Assembly: GCF_900105315.1 (NCBI RefSeq)
Contig: NZ_LT629766.1
Span: 2,356,001-2,420,000 of the forward strand
DNA: 64,000 nt
Reading direction: 5' to 3'
Origin: Brevibacterium siliguriense
GTDB taxonomy: Bacteria; Actinomycetota; Actinomycetes; Actinomycetales; Brevibacteriaceae
Shown in pieces: positions 52,980 through 61,819 of this stretch (position 1 is its first letter; the number at the start of each line of letters is the position of its first letter). A program made the translations under genes and the position numbers. The notes below the pieces were generated by a model. That model was given only the letters and a program-made list of their open reading frames with translations. It made no database searches and had not been told where the DNA came from.

Positions 52980-54179
52980 ATGTTGAGATGGCTGACTGCA
53001 GGCGAATCCCACGGCGAAGCGCTGACCGGGATCATTGAGGGGCTTCCCGCCCATGTACCGATCACCAGGGACGATATTCGTGCGAGCCTGGCTCGCCGCC
53101 GACTCGGCTATGGCCGCGGCGCACGTATGAAGTTCGAAGCCGACGAGGTGCGTCTCCTCGGCGGCGTCCGACACGGACGGACCCTGGGCTCGCCGGTGGC
53201 GGTCGAGGTCGGCAATACCGAATGGCCGAAATGGGAGTCCGTGATGAGCCCAGACCCCGTCGACGCGTCCGAACTCGAAGGACTGGCGCGCAATGCCCCG
53301 CTGACCCGGCCGCGTCCGGGGCATGCCGATATCGTCGGTATGCAGAAGTACGGCTTCGACGAAGCCCGACCCGTGCTGGAGCGTGCCTCGGCGCGTGAGA
53401 CCGCGATGCGCGTGGCACTGGGTACCGTGGCCGCGAAGTTCCTCGGCGAACTGGGCATCACCCTCGTCTCCCACACCGTGGCGATCGGCGGAGCCGAACA
53501 CGCCCCCGATGCGCTGCCCGCACTGCCGACCGCAGCCGATGTCGAGGCTCTCGACGCCGATCCGGTCCGCTGCTTCGACGCGGAGCTGTCGGCGGCGATG
53601 GTCACGGAGATCGACGCGGCGAAGAAAGCCGGAGACACTCTCGGCGGAGTCGTCGAAGTCCTCGCCTACGACCTGCCGCCGGGGCTGGGCTCCCACGTGC
53701 ACTGGGACCGTCGACTCGACTCCCGCCTGGCCGGTGCCCTCATGGGCATCCAGGCGATCAAGGGCGTCGAAGTCGGGGACGGATTCCTCACCACGAAGCG
53801 TCCCGGCTCCCAGGCCCATGACGAATTGGAAGTCGGACCCGACGGATTCCGCCGCACAAGCAACCGTGCCGGCGGCACCGAAGGCGGAATGTCCACCGGC
53901 GGTCCGCTGCGTGTGCGTGCGGGAATGAAGCCGATCGCCACGGTGCCGCGCGCCCTGGCGACCGTCGACGTCGAAACCGGAGAAGCCGCGAAGGCGAACC
54001 ACCAGCGCTCCGACGTGTGCGCAGTGCCCGCCTCAGGTGTCGTCGCCGAGGCCATGGTGGCACTCGTGCTCGCCGAGGCCGTCGCAGAGAAATTCGGCGG
54101 AGACTCCGTTGCCGAGACGAAGCGGAACCTGGACGCCTATGTCGCGGCCATTCCGGAGAACCTCCGCATCGGACGATGA
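52980..54179 (+). CDS. aroC: Chorismate synthase
   Basis: AroC converts EPSP to chorismate using reduced FMN. The 399-residue product begins [21 protein letters not shown], the invariant start with the catalytic His, followed by [11 protein letters not shown], the signature [13 protein letters not shown], and [13 protein letters not shown]. Length is typical. The ATG 52980 is fixed by the invariant N terminus and has no strong ribosome-binding site, in line with a leaderless mRNA. aroK overlaps its stop by 4 bases. Confidence 0.97.
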   Translation: MLRWLTAGESHGEALTGIIEGLPAHVPITRDDIRASLARRRLGYGRGARMKFEADEVRLLGGVRHGRTLGSPVAVEVGNTEWPKWESVMSPDPVDASELEGLARNAPLTRPRPGHADIVGMQKYGFDEARPVLERASARETAMRVALGTVAAKFLGELGITLVSHTVAIGGAEHAPDALPALPTAADVEALDADPVRCFDAELSAAMVTEIDAAKKAGDTLGGVVEVLAYDLPPGLGSHVHWDRRLDSRLAGALMGIQAIKGVEVGDGFLTTKRPGSQAHDELEVGPDGFRRTSNRAGGTEGGMSTGGPLRVRAGMKPIATVPRALATVDVETGEAAKANHQRSDVCAVPASGVVAEAMVALVLAEAVAEKFGGDSVAETKRNLDAYVAAIPENLRIGR

Positions 54180-54814
54180 ACCACACCCCGCTGCCCAAAC
54201 CGGTTCCGCCCCTGGAACCGGTCCCCGCCGCGTTCTCGCGCATCGTGCTCTCCGGGCCGCCGGCAGCAGGGAAGTCGACGATCGGTCGGCTTCTCGCTGA
54301 CCGGCTGGGCCTGCCGCTGACGGACACTGACGCGAACATCGTCGACAAGTACGGTGTCATCTCGGAGATCTTCGTCGAACGCGGCGAAGATCACTTCCGG
54401 CGCATCGAACGGGAGGTCGTGCGCAGGGCGCTGCGTCGACTGCTCGATCGGCCGGGCATCGTCTCCCTGGGCGGAGGCGCGATCCTCAATCCCGGTACCC
54501 GGGCACAGCTGAAGCATCCTGCTATCAAGGTCGTGCACATCGATATCGATGTCGACACAGTCGCCCAGAGGCTGACCGCTCCGCATCGGCCGCTGCTGCG
54601 CGGCGCCGGAACCCCGGTGGAGAACTGGCTGGCGCTGGTCAACGAACGCGAACCACTCTACGAACAGGTTGCGACCTTCCGCGTCCAGGCCTCCAATTCA
54701 CCGCCGTCGACGGTGGTCAATCGGGTCGTCGACGTCCTCACCGGCCTGCGGCGTGCCGAGGAATACGCGAAGTACGCCAATTCCGAGGACGACGGCTCTC
54801 ACCACGAGAGCTGA
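54176..54814 (+). CDS. aroK: Shikimate kinase
   Basis: AroK phosphorylates shikimate at O3. The 212-residue product has Walker [12 protein letters not shown], the shikimate-binding Asp in [10 protein letters not shown], the second region [21 protein letters not shown], and the lid RPLLRG. It has a Pro-rich N-terminal extension of about 20 residues and a longer tail than the usual 170. ATGA overlaps aroC. aroB starts 147 bases later after a weak hairpin (54841-54855). Confidence 0.93.
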   Translation: MNHTPLPKPVPPLEPVPAAFSRIVLSGPPAAGKSTIGRLLADRLGLPLTDTDANIVDKYGVISEIFVERGEDHFRRIEREVVRRALRRLLDRPGIVSLGGGAILNPGTRAQLKHPAIKVVHIDIDVDTVAQRLTAPHRPLLRGAGTPVENWLALVNEREPLYEQVATFRVQASNSPPSTVVNRVVDVLTGLRRAEEYAKYANSEDDGSHHES

Positions 54815-54961
54815 GTACAGCCCCGGCGGTGAGACGTCTGCGACCAAACTGGTCGGATGTTTCGCCGCCGAGTGCCTGTGAGGGCTAGGCTGGGTCCGGC
54901 CAGCGGAAACGGCGTCTCGGAACCGAGCACGCACCGGGCGACCGAGCCTTGAGAGAAGACG

Positions 54962-56107
54962 ATGAACGATCAGGAAGACGGACGAATGAGCCTCACACGC
55001 ATCAATGTGGACGCCGGCGGGAACTACCCCGTCCTCGTCGGCCAGGGACTGCTCGGCGAACTGCCCGAGCTGCTCGGAAACCGCGTCGAGAAGGTCCTCG
55101 TCATCCACCCACGCGCACTGCGCACCACCGGTGAGACCGTCCGTGACGACCTCGCCGCCGCCGGTTTCGAGGCCGTGGCCGCGGAGATTCCCGACGCCGA
55201 AGAGGCCAAGCACGTCCAGGTCGCCGCATTCTGCTGGCAGGTCCTCGGCCAATCCGATTTCACCCGTACCGATGCCATCATCACCGTCGGCGGGGGAGCG
55301 GTGAGCGACCTCGGCGGATTCGTCGCCGCCACCTGGCTGCGCGGAATCAAGGTCATCCACATCCCCACCACCGTCCTCGGCATGGTCGATGCCTCTGTCG
55401 GCGGTAAGACCGGAATCAACACCGCCGAAGGCAAGAACCTCGTCGGCTCCTTCCACGCTCCCGCCGGAGTCCTCGTCGACCTGGACACGCTCGGGACCCT
55501 GCCGGAGAACGAACTGTTCACCGGACTCGCCGAGGTGGTCAAGACCGGATTCATCGCCGACCCCGCGATCCTCGATCTGGTGTCGAACCATTCGAAGGAC
55601 GAGATCGGCGATGTGCACGGCCCCGTGCTGCGCGAACTCATCGAACGCTCCATCCGAGTCAAGGCGGAAGTCGTCTCCGGCGACTTCAAGGAGTCCGGAC
55701 GTCGGGAGATCCTCAACTACGGCCACACCCTCGGCCATGCGATCGAGCACAAGGAGCGCTACCAGTGGCGCCATGGTGCCGCCGTGTCGGTGGGCATGGT
55801 CTTCGCCGCCGAGGTGGCTTCGATGATCAAGAGCCTGCCCTATGAGGTCGTCGACCTCCATCGCGAACTGCTCGGCAAGCTCGGACTGCCCGTCGGCTAC
55901 CGCTCCGATGTGTGGCCGCAGCTGCTGGACACGATGAAGAGGGACAAGAAAGCGCGCGGAGCGATGCTGCGGATGGTGCTGCTCAGCGATATCGGCGAAC
56001 CCAGCACCGTCGAGATCCCCGATGCCTCCATCCTCTTCACGGCCTACCAGGAGATCGGCGAGGATTCGCCGACGGTTCCGCTCGGCATCGGCATCGGCCT
56101 CAACTGA
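54962..56107 (+). CDS. aroB: 3-dehydroquinate synthase
   Basis: AroB makes 3-dehydroquinate, the second shikimate step, with NAD and zinc. The 381-residue product has GGGAVSDLGGFVAATWLRG, the nucleotide-binding IPTTVLGMVDASVGGKTGIN, zinc ligands in YGHTLGHAIEH, and Glu in LAEVVKTG. ATG 54962 follows GAGAGAAG; ATG 54986 is an equally possible start. TAGGCT at 54886-54891 is a likely -10. It follows aroC-aroK, and efp and nusB follow, a conserved actinobacterial order. Confidence 0.95.
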   Translation: MNDQEDGRMSLTRINVDAGGNYPVLVGQGLLGELPELLGNRVEKVLVIHPRALRTTGETVRDDLAAAGFEAVAAEIPDAEEAKHVQVAAFCWQVLGQSDFTRTDAIITVGGGAVSDLGGFVAATWLRGIKVIHIPTTVLGMVDASVGGKTGINTAEGKNLVGSFHAPAGVLVDLDTLGTLPENELFTGLAEVVKTGFIADPAILDLVSNHSKDEIGDVHGPVLRELIERSIRVKAEVVSGDFKESGRREILNYGHTLGHAIEHKERYQWRHGAAVSVGMVFAAEVASMIKSLPYEVVDLHRELLGKLGLPVGYRSDVWPQLLDTMKRDKKARGAMLRMVLLSDIGEPSTVEIPDASILFTAYQEIGEDSPTVPLGIGIGLN

Positions 56108-56254
56108 CCCCGCCCGGATGGAAGGCTCCCGCCGGGCTTGCTAGAATTGCCCAGTGGCGCGTTCGTCGACCCCGCACCTCGGGGCAGTGAGGCGCGCTTT
56201 GCCGACTGCGATCACCATTCGGTGATCATGACTGAACCGAAGAAGGACGAATTA

Positions 56255-56815
56255 GTGGCGACAACGAACGACCTGAAGAACGGCCTTGTGCTCAACCTCG
56301 ACAACCAGCTGTGGCAGGTGCTCGAATTCCAGCACGTCAAGCCTGGAAAAGGACCGGCCTTCGTCCGCACCAAGCTGAAGAACGTCATCTCGGGCAAGAT
56401 CATCGACAAGACCTTCAACGCCGGCACCAAGGTCGAGACCGCGAACGTCGACCGCCGCGATATGCAGTACCTCTACCATGACGGCACCGACTACGTATTC
56501 ATGGACGCGAAGGACTACGACCAGGTCAACATCTCCGCAGAACTCGTCGGCGATGCCGCGAACTACATGCTCGAGAACCAGGACCTGCAGATCTCCTTCC
56601 ACGAAGGCACCCCGCTCTCGGTTGAGCTGCCGCCGTCGGTGGAACTGACCATCACCCACACCGAACCCGGGCTCCAGGGCGACCGTTCGACCGGCGGCTC
56701 GAAGCCTGCGACTCTGGAGACCGGCTACGAGATCCAGGTGCCCCTGTTCCTCGAAGAGGGCGTCAAGGTCAAGGTCGACACCCGCAGCGGCGACTACCTC
56801 GGTCGCGTCAAGTAA
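56255..56815 (+). CDS. efp: Elongation factor P
   Basis: EF-P relieves ribosome stalling at proline runs. The 186-residue product has the family start [20 protein letters not shown] and the loop KPGKGPAF with Lys32 at its tip. The palindromic PGKGP loop is typical of actinobacterial EF-P, which works without lysine modification; no modifying enzyme is in view. GTG 56255 follows AGAAGGA; the frame stays open from 56138, but the product start is conserved. A TAGAAT at 56142-56147 is a probable promoter. nusB begins on the next base after the stop. Confidence 0.97.
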   Translation: MATTNDLKNGLVLNLDNQLWQVLEFQHVKPGKGPAFVRTKLKNVISGKIIDKTFNAGTKVETANVDRRDMQYLYHDGTDYVFMDAKDYDQVNISAELVGDAANYMLENQDLQISFHEGTPLSVELPPSVELTITHTEPGLQGDRSTGGSKPATLETGYEIQVPLFLEEGVKVKVDTRSGDYLGRVK

Positions 56816-57226
56816 GTGGCATCGGCACGTACCCGAGCTCGTCGCCGGGCTCTTGAGCTGCTCTTCGAAGCAGGCCAGCGTCGGCTGGCCATGGACGAAC
56901 TCGTCACCATGCGGTCGAACGATCCCGACTATCCGATGAAGGAATACGCGGTCGAGATCGTCAAGGGCATCACCGAGAAGCAGGCGGAGATCGACGAGAT
57001 CATCTCCACCTATGCCGAAGGCTGGACCCTCGACCGGATGCCTGCCGTCGACCGGTCTCTGCTCGAGATCGGAACCTGGGAGATGCTGTACAACGACGAG
57101 GTCCCCGACAAGGTGGCCATCGACGAAGCAGTGTCCCTGGCCAGACAGTTCTCCACAGATGATTCTCCCGGTTTCGTCTCGGGGCTGCTCTCGCGCATCC
57201 TCGACGTCAAACCGACACTCATCTGA
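56816..57226 (+). CDS. nusB: Transcription antitermination protein NusB
   Basis: NusB with S10 binds boxA RNA and suppresses termination in rRNA operons. The 136-residue all-helical product has [15 protein letters not shown] at the start, and [22 protein letters not shown] and [18 protein letters not shown] as family signatures. The GTG directly abuts the efp TAA. efp-nusB is followed by pyrR after a gap with two hairpins. Confidence 0.95.
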   Translation: MASARTRARRRALELLFEAGQRRLAMDELVTMRSNDPDYPMKEYAVEIVKGITEKQAEIDEIISTYAEGWTLDRMPAVDRSLLEIGTWEMLYNDEVPDKVAIDEAVSLARQFSTDDSPGFVSGLLSRILDVKPTLI

Positions 57227-57229
57227 GCC

Positions 57230-57275
57230 GGCGGGTCCGGATTCCGGACCCGCCTGCCGGTGGGCATCCCACCGG
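57230..57275 (+). terminator. Two tandem hairpins after nusB
   Basis: The first is an 11-bp stem (57230-57240 with 57244-57254, loop ATT), the second an 8-bp stem (57257-57264 with 57268-57275, loop CAT). No T-run follows. They end nusB and stand directly before the pyr promoter. Confidence 0.7.
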
Positions 57276-57278
57276 GTC

Positions 57279-57284
57279 TACAAT
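57279..57284 (+). promoter_or_regulatory. Predicted pyr operon -10 box
   Basis: TACAAT, a good -10, gives a start near 57291 and a leader of about 46 bases. The -35 would lie inside the second hairpin and is weak. Confidence 0.55.
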
Positions 57285-57308
57285 CGAATCGAACCACTCC
57301 TTTAACCA

Positions 57309-57324
57309 CCGTCCAGAGAGGCGG
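57309..57324 (+). promoter_or_regulatory. PyrR-binding hairpin at the pyrR ribosome-binding site
   Basis: GTCCAGAGAGGC matches 12 bases of the PyrR-binding consensus ARUCCNGNGAGGYU. With flanks CC and GG it folds as CCG/CGG, a bulged U, CC/GG and loop AGAGA. It ends at GGAGAAGGGG, the pyrR ribosome-binding site, 12 bases before ATG. Placement fits PyrR-dependent repression of translation, known from mycobacteria, rather than attenuation. Confidence 0.8.
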
Positions 57325-57336
57325 AGAAGGGGAAAT

Positions 57337-57888
57337 ATGACACAGCGAACAGTGCTGGACGCCCCCGATATCTCGCGGGCGATCACCCGCATCGCTCACG
57401 AGATCATCGAATCCAACAAGGGCAGCGACGACCTCGTGCTCTTAGGAATTCCACGCCGCGGCGTCCCGCTCGCCCATCGCCTCGCCGAGGCGATCGCCTC
57501 CATCTCCGGGCAGCCGGAGACCGCAGCCGAACTCGCCGGCAGCCTTGACATCACGATGTACCGCGACGATCTGCGCGGCGGCTCCTACCGGGCGCCCGAA
57601 CCCACCTCCATCCCGGCAGCGGGGATCGATGCGAAGACCGTCGTCCTCGTCGACGATGTGCTCTTCTCCGGACGCACCATCCGAGCCGCCCTCGACGCCC
57701 TCGCCGATGTCGGTCGCCCTGCCAAGGTCCGCCTCGCCGTCCTCGTCGACCGCGGCCACAGGGATCTGCCGATCCGGGCCGACCATGTGGGTAAGAACCT
57801 GCCGACGTCGAGCAGCGAACGCGTCAACGTCTCCCTGACCGAAATCGACGGAGACGACTCCGTGAGCATCTCGGGAGGCCGCGAATGA
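57337..57888 (+). CDS. pyrR: Bifunctional PyrR: pyr mRNA-binding regulator and uracil phosphoribosyltransferase
   Basis: PyrR senses UMP and binds pyr mRNA; it also has uracil phosphoribosyltransferase activity. The 183-residue product has the PRPP loop [21 protein letters not shown] and the typical N terminus with [15 protein letters not shown] residues ([18 protein letters not shown]). The PyrR-binding hairpin lies at its own ribosome-binding site, so it is likely autoregulated with the whole operon. pyrB overlaps its stop by 4 bases. Confidence 0.95.
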   Translation: MTQRTVLDAPDISRAITRIAHEIIESNKGSDDLVLLGIPRRGVPLAHRLAEAIASISGQPETAAELAGSLDITMYRDDLRGGSYRAPEPTSIPAAGIDAKTVVLVDDVLFSGRTIRAALDALADVGRPAKVRLAVLVDRGHRDLPIRADHVGKNLPTSSSERVNVSLTEIDGDDSVSISGGRE

Positions 57889-58865
57889 AGCATCTGCTCG
57901 ACACTGCGACGCTCAGCCGAGAAGACGCCATCGGCATCCTCGACATCGCCGAGGAGATGACTCTCGTCTCCGAACGCGAAGTCAAGAAGCTGCCCGTGCT
58001 GCGCGGACGCACAGTGGTCAACCTGTTCTTCGAGGATTCCACTCGCACCCGACTGTCCTTCGAAGCCGCAGCCAAACGGCTCTCGGCCGATGTACTCAAC
58101 TTCTCCGCGAAGGGATCGTCCGTATCGAAGGGGGAGAGCCTCCAGGACACCATCCAGACGATCTCGGCCATGGGCGCCGACGCCATCGTCGTCCGCCACT
58201 CGGGCGCCGGCACCGCACACCGCCTGGCCCACACCGGATGGATCGACGTCCCCGTCGTCAACGCCGGCGACGGCACCCACGAACACCCCACCCAGGCTCT
58301 GCTCGACGCATTCACCCTGCGCCGGGCACTGGCCGGAGTCCCCGCCTCGGGGCCGGTGGCCGGGGGGCCGCGAGGTCAGGGACTGGATGGCGCGAAGGTC
58401 GCCATCGTCGGAGATATCCTGCATTCCCGGGTGGCGCGGTCGAACGTCCACCTGCTCGCCGGCCTCGGCGCGGACGTCCACCTCATCGCCCCGCCCACCC
58501 TGTTGCCATGGGGAGTCGAGGACTGGCCGGTGACCGTCCACTTCGACTTCGATTCGGCCCTGAGCGCCGAGGACTTCGCAGCCGTGATGATGCTGCGGGT
58601 CCAGCACGAGAGGATGCAGGAGTCCTTCTTCCCCAATGAACGCGAATACGCCCGTCTGTGGGGACTGAGTGCGGCCCGACTGGCCAAGCTGCCGGAGTCG
58701 ACCTTCATCATGCACCCGGGTCCCATGAACCGCGGTTTCGAGATCTCCGCTGCCGCAGCGGATTCACCCCGCGCCCTCGTCCTCGACCAAGTCGAGAACG
58801 GAGTGAGCGTGCGCATGGCGGTCCTCTACCGTCTGCTGACCGGTCAGGAGGAGACCAATGACTGA
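57885..58865 (+). CDS. pyrB: Aspartate carbamoyltransferase catalytic subunit
   Basis: PyrB condenses carbamoyl phosphate and aspartate. The 326-residue product has the carbamoyl-phosphate loop [13 protein letters not shown], the aspartate loop [31 protein letters not shown], and [11 protein letters not shown] at the end. A Gly-rich loop (about 148-165) follows the first domain. No regulatory PyrI is present. ATG 57885 overlaps pyrR, and pyrC starts inside its last codons (8-base overlap). Confidence 0.96.
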   Translation: MKHLLDTATLSREDAIGILDIAEEMTLVSEREVKKLPVLRGRTVVNLFFEDSTRTRLSFEAAAKRLSADVLNFSAKGSSVSKGESLQDTIQTISAMGADAIVVRHSGAGTAHRLAHTGWIDVPVVNAGDGTHEHPTQALLDAFTLRRALAGVPASGPVAGGPRGQGLDGAKVAIVGDILHSRVARSNVHLLAGLGADVHLIAPPTLLPWGVEDWPVTVHFDFDSALSAEDFAAVMMLRVQHERMQESFFPNEREYARLWGLSAARLAKLPESTFIMHPGPMNRGFEISAAAADSPRALVLDQVENGVSVRMAVLYRLLTGQEETND

Positions 58866-60171
58866 TTACCTCATCCGCGGAGCCGACGTCCTCGGGCGCG
58901 GAGTCGCCGATATCGCGATCCAGGGAGGACGCATCGTCGATCCCGAGCTGCTGAGCACCGGCGATCACGAAACCGTCGAGGCGGCAGGCCTCGTGGCGCT
59001 GCCCGGACTCGTCGACATGCACACCCACCTGCGCGAACCGGGCAAGGAAGACGCCGAGACGGTGCTCACCGGATCACAGTCGGCGGCGTCGGGCGGATTC
59101 ACCTGCGTCCACGCCATGGCCAACACCGCACCCGTGGCCGACACCGCAGGAGTCGTCGAACAGGTCCACCGCCTCGGCCGCGCCGCCGGTTTCACCGAAG
59201 TCGTGCCCGTCGGCGCCGTGACCTCCGGTCTCGAAGGCCGGCAGCTCGCTGAACTTGGGGCGATGGCACGCTCGGGTGCCCGCGTGCGGATGTTCTCTGA
59301 CGACGGTATCTGCGTCTCCGATCCGCTGCTCATGCGCCGCGCCCTCGAATATGTCAAGACCTTCGACGGGATCATCGCCCAGCACGCACAGGAACCGCGC
59401 CTGACCGAAGGCGCACAGATGAACGAGGGAGCGGTCTCGGCCGAACTCGGACTGCCCGGCTGGCCCGCCGTCGCCGAGGAATCGATCATCGCTCGCGATG
59501 TGCTCCTGGCCGAACACGTCGGATCCCGGCTGCACGTCTGCCACGTCTCCACTGCCGGCAGCGTCGACCTCATCCGCTGGGCAAAGGCCCGGGGAGTCGC
59601 CGTGACCGCCGAGGTGACGCCGCACCACCTTATGCTCACCGACGAACTCGTGCGCACCTTCGACCCCGTGTACAAGGTCAACCCGCCGCTGCGCACGGAT
59701 AGGGACGTGCAGGCGCTGCGGGCTGCCCTGGCGGACGGCACGATCGACGTCGTCGGCACCGACCACGCCCCGCACACCTCCGAACACAAATGCAGCGAAT
59801 GGACCGCCGCGGCCATGGGCATGGTCGGCATGGAATCCGCGCTGTCCATCGTGGTCGCAGCCATGGCGGACCACGACTTCGACTTCGGCGATGTGGCCCG
59901 CGTGATGTCGTCGGCCCCGGCCCGCATCACTGGCGCCTCCGGGCACGGCAGCCTCGAGATCGGGGCCAGCGCGAACATCGTCCTCGTCGACTCGGCCGCA
60001 CCGCACCGCATCGAACCCGCCGACCACGCCACGAAGGGGCGCAACAACCCCTTCGCCGGCGTCGAGGTGACCGCGAAGGTCACCGACACCTTCTTCTACG
60101 GCCACCGGGTCTTGGCCGCAGGGGCACTCACCACACCCCACCCGGCAGGAGCAACATGGACACAACAGTAG
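58858..60171 (+). CDS. pyrC: Dihydroorotase
   Basis: PyrC cyclises carbamoyl aspartate. The 437-residue product is a type I amidohydrolase with [16 protein letters not shown], the metal-site HxH and catalytic region, a His in AQHAQEPRL, another in [14 protein letters not shown], and the Asp in [14 protein letters not shown]. It overlaps pyrB by 8 bases and the next gene by 16, so the transcript is tightly coupled. Confidence 0.95.
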   Translation: MTDYLIRGADVLGRGVADIAIQGGRIVDPELLSTGDHETVEAAGLVALPGLVDMHTHLREPGKEDAETVLTGSQSAASGGFTCVHAMANTAPVADTAGVVEQVHRLGRAAGFTEVVPVGAVTSGLEGRQLAELGAMARSGARVRMFSDDGICVSDPLLMRRALEYVKTFDGIIAQHAQEPRLTEGAQMNEGAVSAELGLPGWPAVAEESIIARDVLLAEHVGSRLHVCHVSTAGSVDLIRWAKARGVAVTAEVTPHHLMLTDELVRTFDPVYKVNPPLRTDRDVQALRAALADGTIDVVGTDHAPHTSEHKCSEWTAAAMGMVGMESALSIVVAAMADHDFDFGDVARVMSSAPARITGASGHGSLEIGASANIVLVDSAAPHRIEPADHATKGRNNPFAGVEVTAKVTDTFFYGHRVLAAGALTTPHPAGATWTQQ

Positions 60172-60650
60172 GCACACTCATCGTCGCCGCAGTCATCCTC
60201 CTCGTGATCGTCGCGATCGCGTGGGGATGGAGCCGACGCAAACAGGCCCAGTCAGAGGTCGCCTCCCCGCCGAAGCCCCATATCGGCATCAAATCCGTGT
60301 CCGAACCCGTCGAAGGCTCCTACGTGTCGACCACGAAGGCCGGCCATCCGCTCGAACGTGTCGCCGTCCACGGTCTGGGCATCCGCACCACCGGGGAACT
60401 CGTCGTCACCGACGGGGGAGTGATCATGGACCTGGCCGGACGAGAGGACTTCCTCATCCCTCGCCGCGACATCGTCTCCGTGGACACCACGAACGGGATG
60501 ATCGGGAAATTCGTCGAACGCGGAGGCATCATCCGCATCACCTGGCACCTCGGCGACACCCTCGTCGACACGGGCTTCCGCGCCCGCTACGCCGCATCCA
60601 CCACCCCCACCGTCGACCGCATCCGCGAAATGATCGAAGAGGCACAATGA
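60156..60650 (+). CDS. Pyr-operon PH-like membrane protein (unknown function)
   Basis: The 164-residue product has one N-terminal membrane helix ([21 protein letters not shown]), then a soluble domain with [43 protein letters not shown] and [14 protein letters not shown]. Actinomycetes usually carry such a PH-like gene between pyrC and carA, and its role in pyrimidine synthesis is not known. ATG 60156 follows GCAGGAG by 5 bases, inside the last codons of pyrC. carA overlaps its stop by 4 bases. Confidence 0.85.
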   Translation: MDTTVGTLIVAAVILLVIVAIAWGWSRRKQAQSEVASPPKPHIGIKSVSEPVEGSYVSTTKAGHPLERVAVHGLGIRTTGELVVTDGGVIMDLAGREDFLIPRRDIVSVDTTNGMIGKFVERGGIIRITWHLGDTLVDTGFRARYAASTTPTVDRIREMIEEAQ

Positions 60651-61807
60651 GCTTTTCCACCACCCCCGCTGTCCTCGTCCTCGAAGACGGCCGGACCTTC
60701 CACGGATCCGCCTACGGACACCTCGGCGAGACCACCGGTGAGGCCGTATTCGTCACCGCTATGTCCGGCTATCAGGAGACGCTGACCGACCCGTCGTATC
60801 ACCGACAGATCATCATCCAGGCCGCGCCGCACATCGGCAACACCGGCATCAACCGCACCGATGACGAGTCCGCCCAGATCTGGGCCGCCGGCTACGTCGT
60901 CCGCGACGCGTCCCGGATCTCGTCGAACTGGCGATCCGAAGGCGACCTCGTCGACTGGCTGACCGAGTCCGGCATCGTCGGCATCTCCGACGTCGATACC
61001 CGAGCCCTGACCCGACACCTGCGAGACAAGGGCGCCATGCGCGTGGGCATCTTCTCCGGACCCGCCGCCGAGGCGTCCGAGTCCGAACTGCTCGCCCGAG
61101 TCCAGGCCTCCCCGCAGATGGCCGGAGCCAACCTCGTGGACGAAGTCTCGATCACCGAGCCCACGCTCATCCCCGCGAAGGGGGAGAGGAAGTTCTGCGT
61201 CGCCGCCGTCGACCTCGGCATCAAATCGATGACACCCGAACGACTGAGCGAACGCGGAATCGACGTCCATCTGCTGCCGTCGACGATCAGCTTCGACGAG
61301 ATCCGAGCCCTCGGCGTCGACGGAGTATTCTTCTCCAACGGCCCCGGCGACCCCGCCACCGCAGACGACCAGGTCGAACTGCTGCGTGCCGTCCTCGACG
61401 CGGGGCTGCCGTTCTTCGGCATCTGCTTCGGCAACCAGCTGCTCGGTCGGGCGCTGGGATTCGGCACCTATAAGCTGCCCTTCGGCCACCGCGGCATCAA
61501 TGTGCCCGTAATGGATCGGACCACAGACAAGGTCGAGATCACCTCGCAGAACCACGGCTTCGCCGTCGACGCACCGCTGACGGGCGAGACCGTCGCCCCG
61601 CACAAGGCCGACTACGGCCGGGTGACCGTCTCCCATGTGTGCCTCAACGACGATGTCGTCGAGGGACTCGCCTGCCTCGACATTCCCGCCTTCTCCGTCC
61701 AATTCCACCCCGAGGCTGCGGCCGGCCCGCACGATTCGAGCTACCTGTTCGATCGCTTCGTCGACCTCATGTCCGCTTCCCAGGCCGATTCGGCTGTTCA
61801 GGCCTAA
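60647..61807 (+). CDS. carA: Carbamoyl phosphate synthetase small (glutaminase) subunit
   Basis: CarA splits glutamine and channels ammonia to CarB. The 386-residue product has the N-terminal domain [27 protein letters not shown], and the class I glutaminase with SNGPGDPAT, the nucleophile Cys in [10 protein letters not shown], and the His-Glu pair in [10 protein letters not shown]. The ATG overlaps the preceding gene (ATGA). carB follows after 12 bases with its own GGAG site. Confidence 0.97.
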   Translation: MSFSTTPAVLVLEDGRTFHGSAYGHLGETTGEAVFVTAMSGYQETLTDPSYHRQIIIQAAPHIGNTGINRTDDESAQIWAAGYVVRDASRISSNWRSEGDLVDWLTESGIVGISDVDTRALTRHLRDKGAMRVGIFSGPAAEASESELLARVQASPQMAGANLVDEVSITEPTLIPAKGERKFCVAAVDLGIKSMTPERLSERGIDVHLLPSTISFDEIRALGVDGVFFSNGPGDPATADDQVELLRAVLDAGLPFFGICFGNQLLGRALGFGTYKLPFGHRGINVPVMDRTTDKVEITSQNHGFAVDAPLTGETVAPHKADYGRVTVSHVCLNDDVVEGLACLDIPAFSVQFHPEAAAGPHDSSYLFDRFVDLMSASQADSAVQA

Positions 61808-61819
61808 GGAGAACACCCA

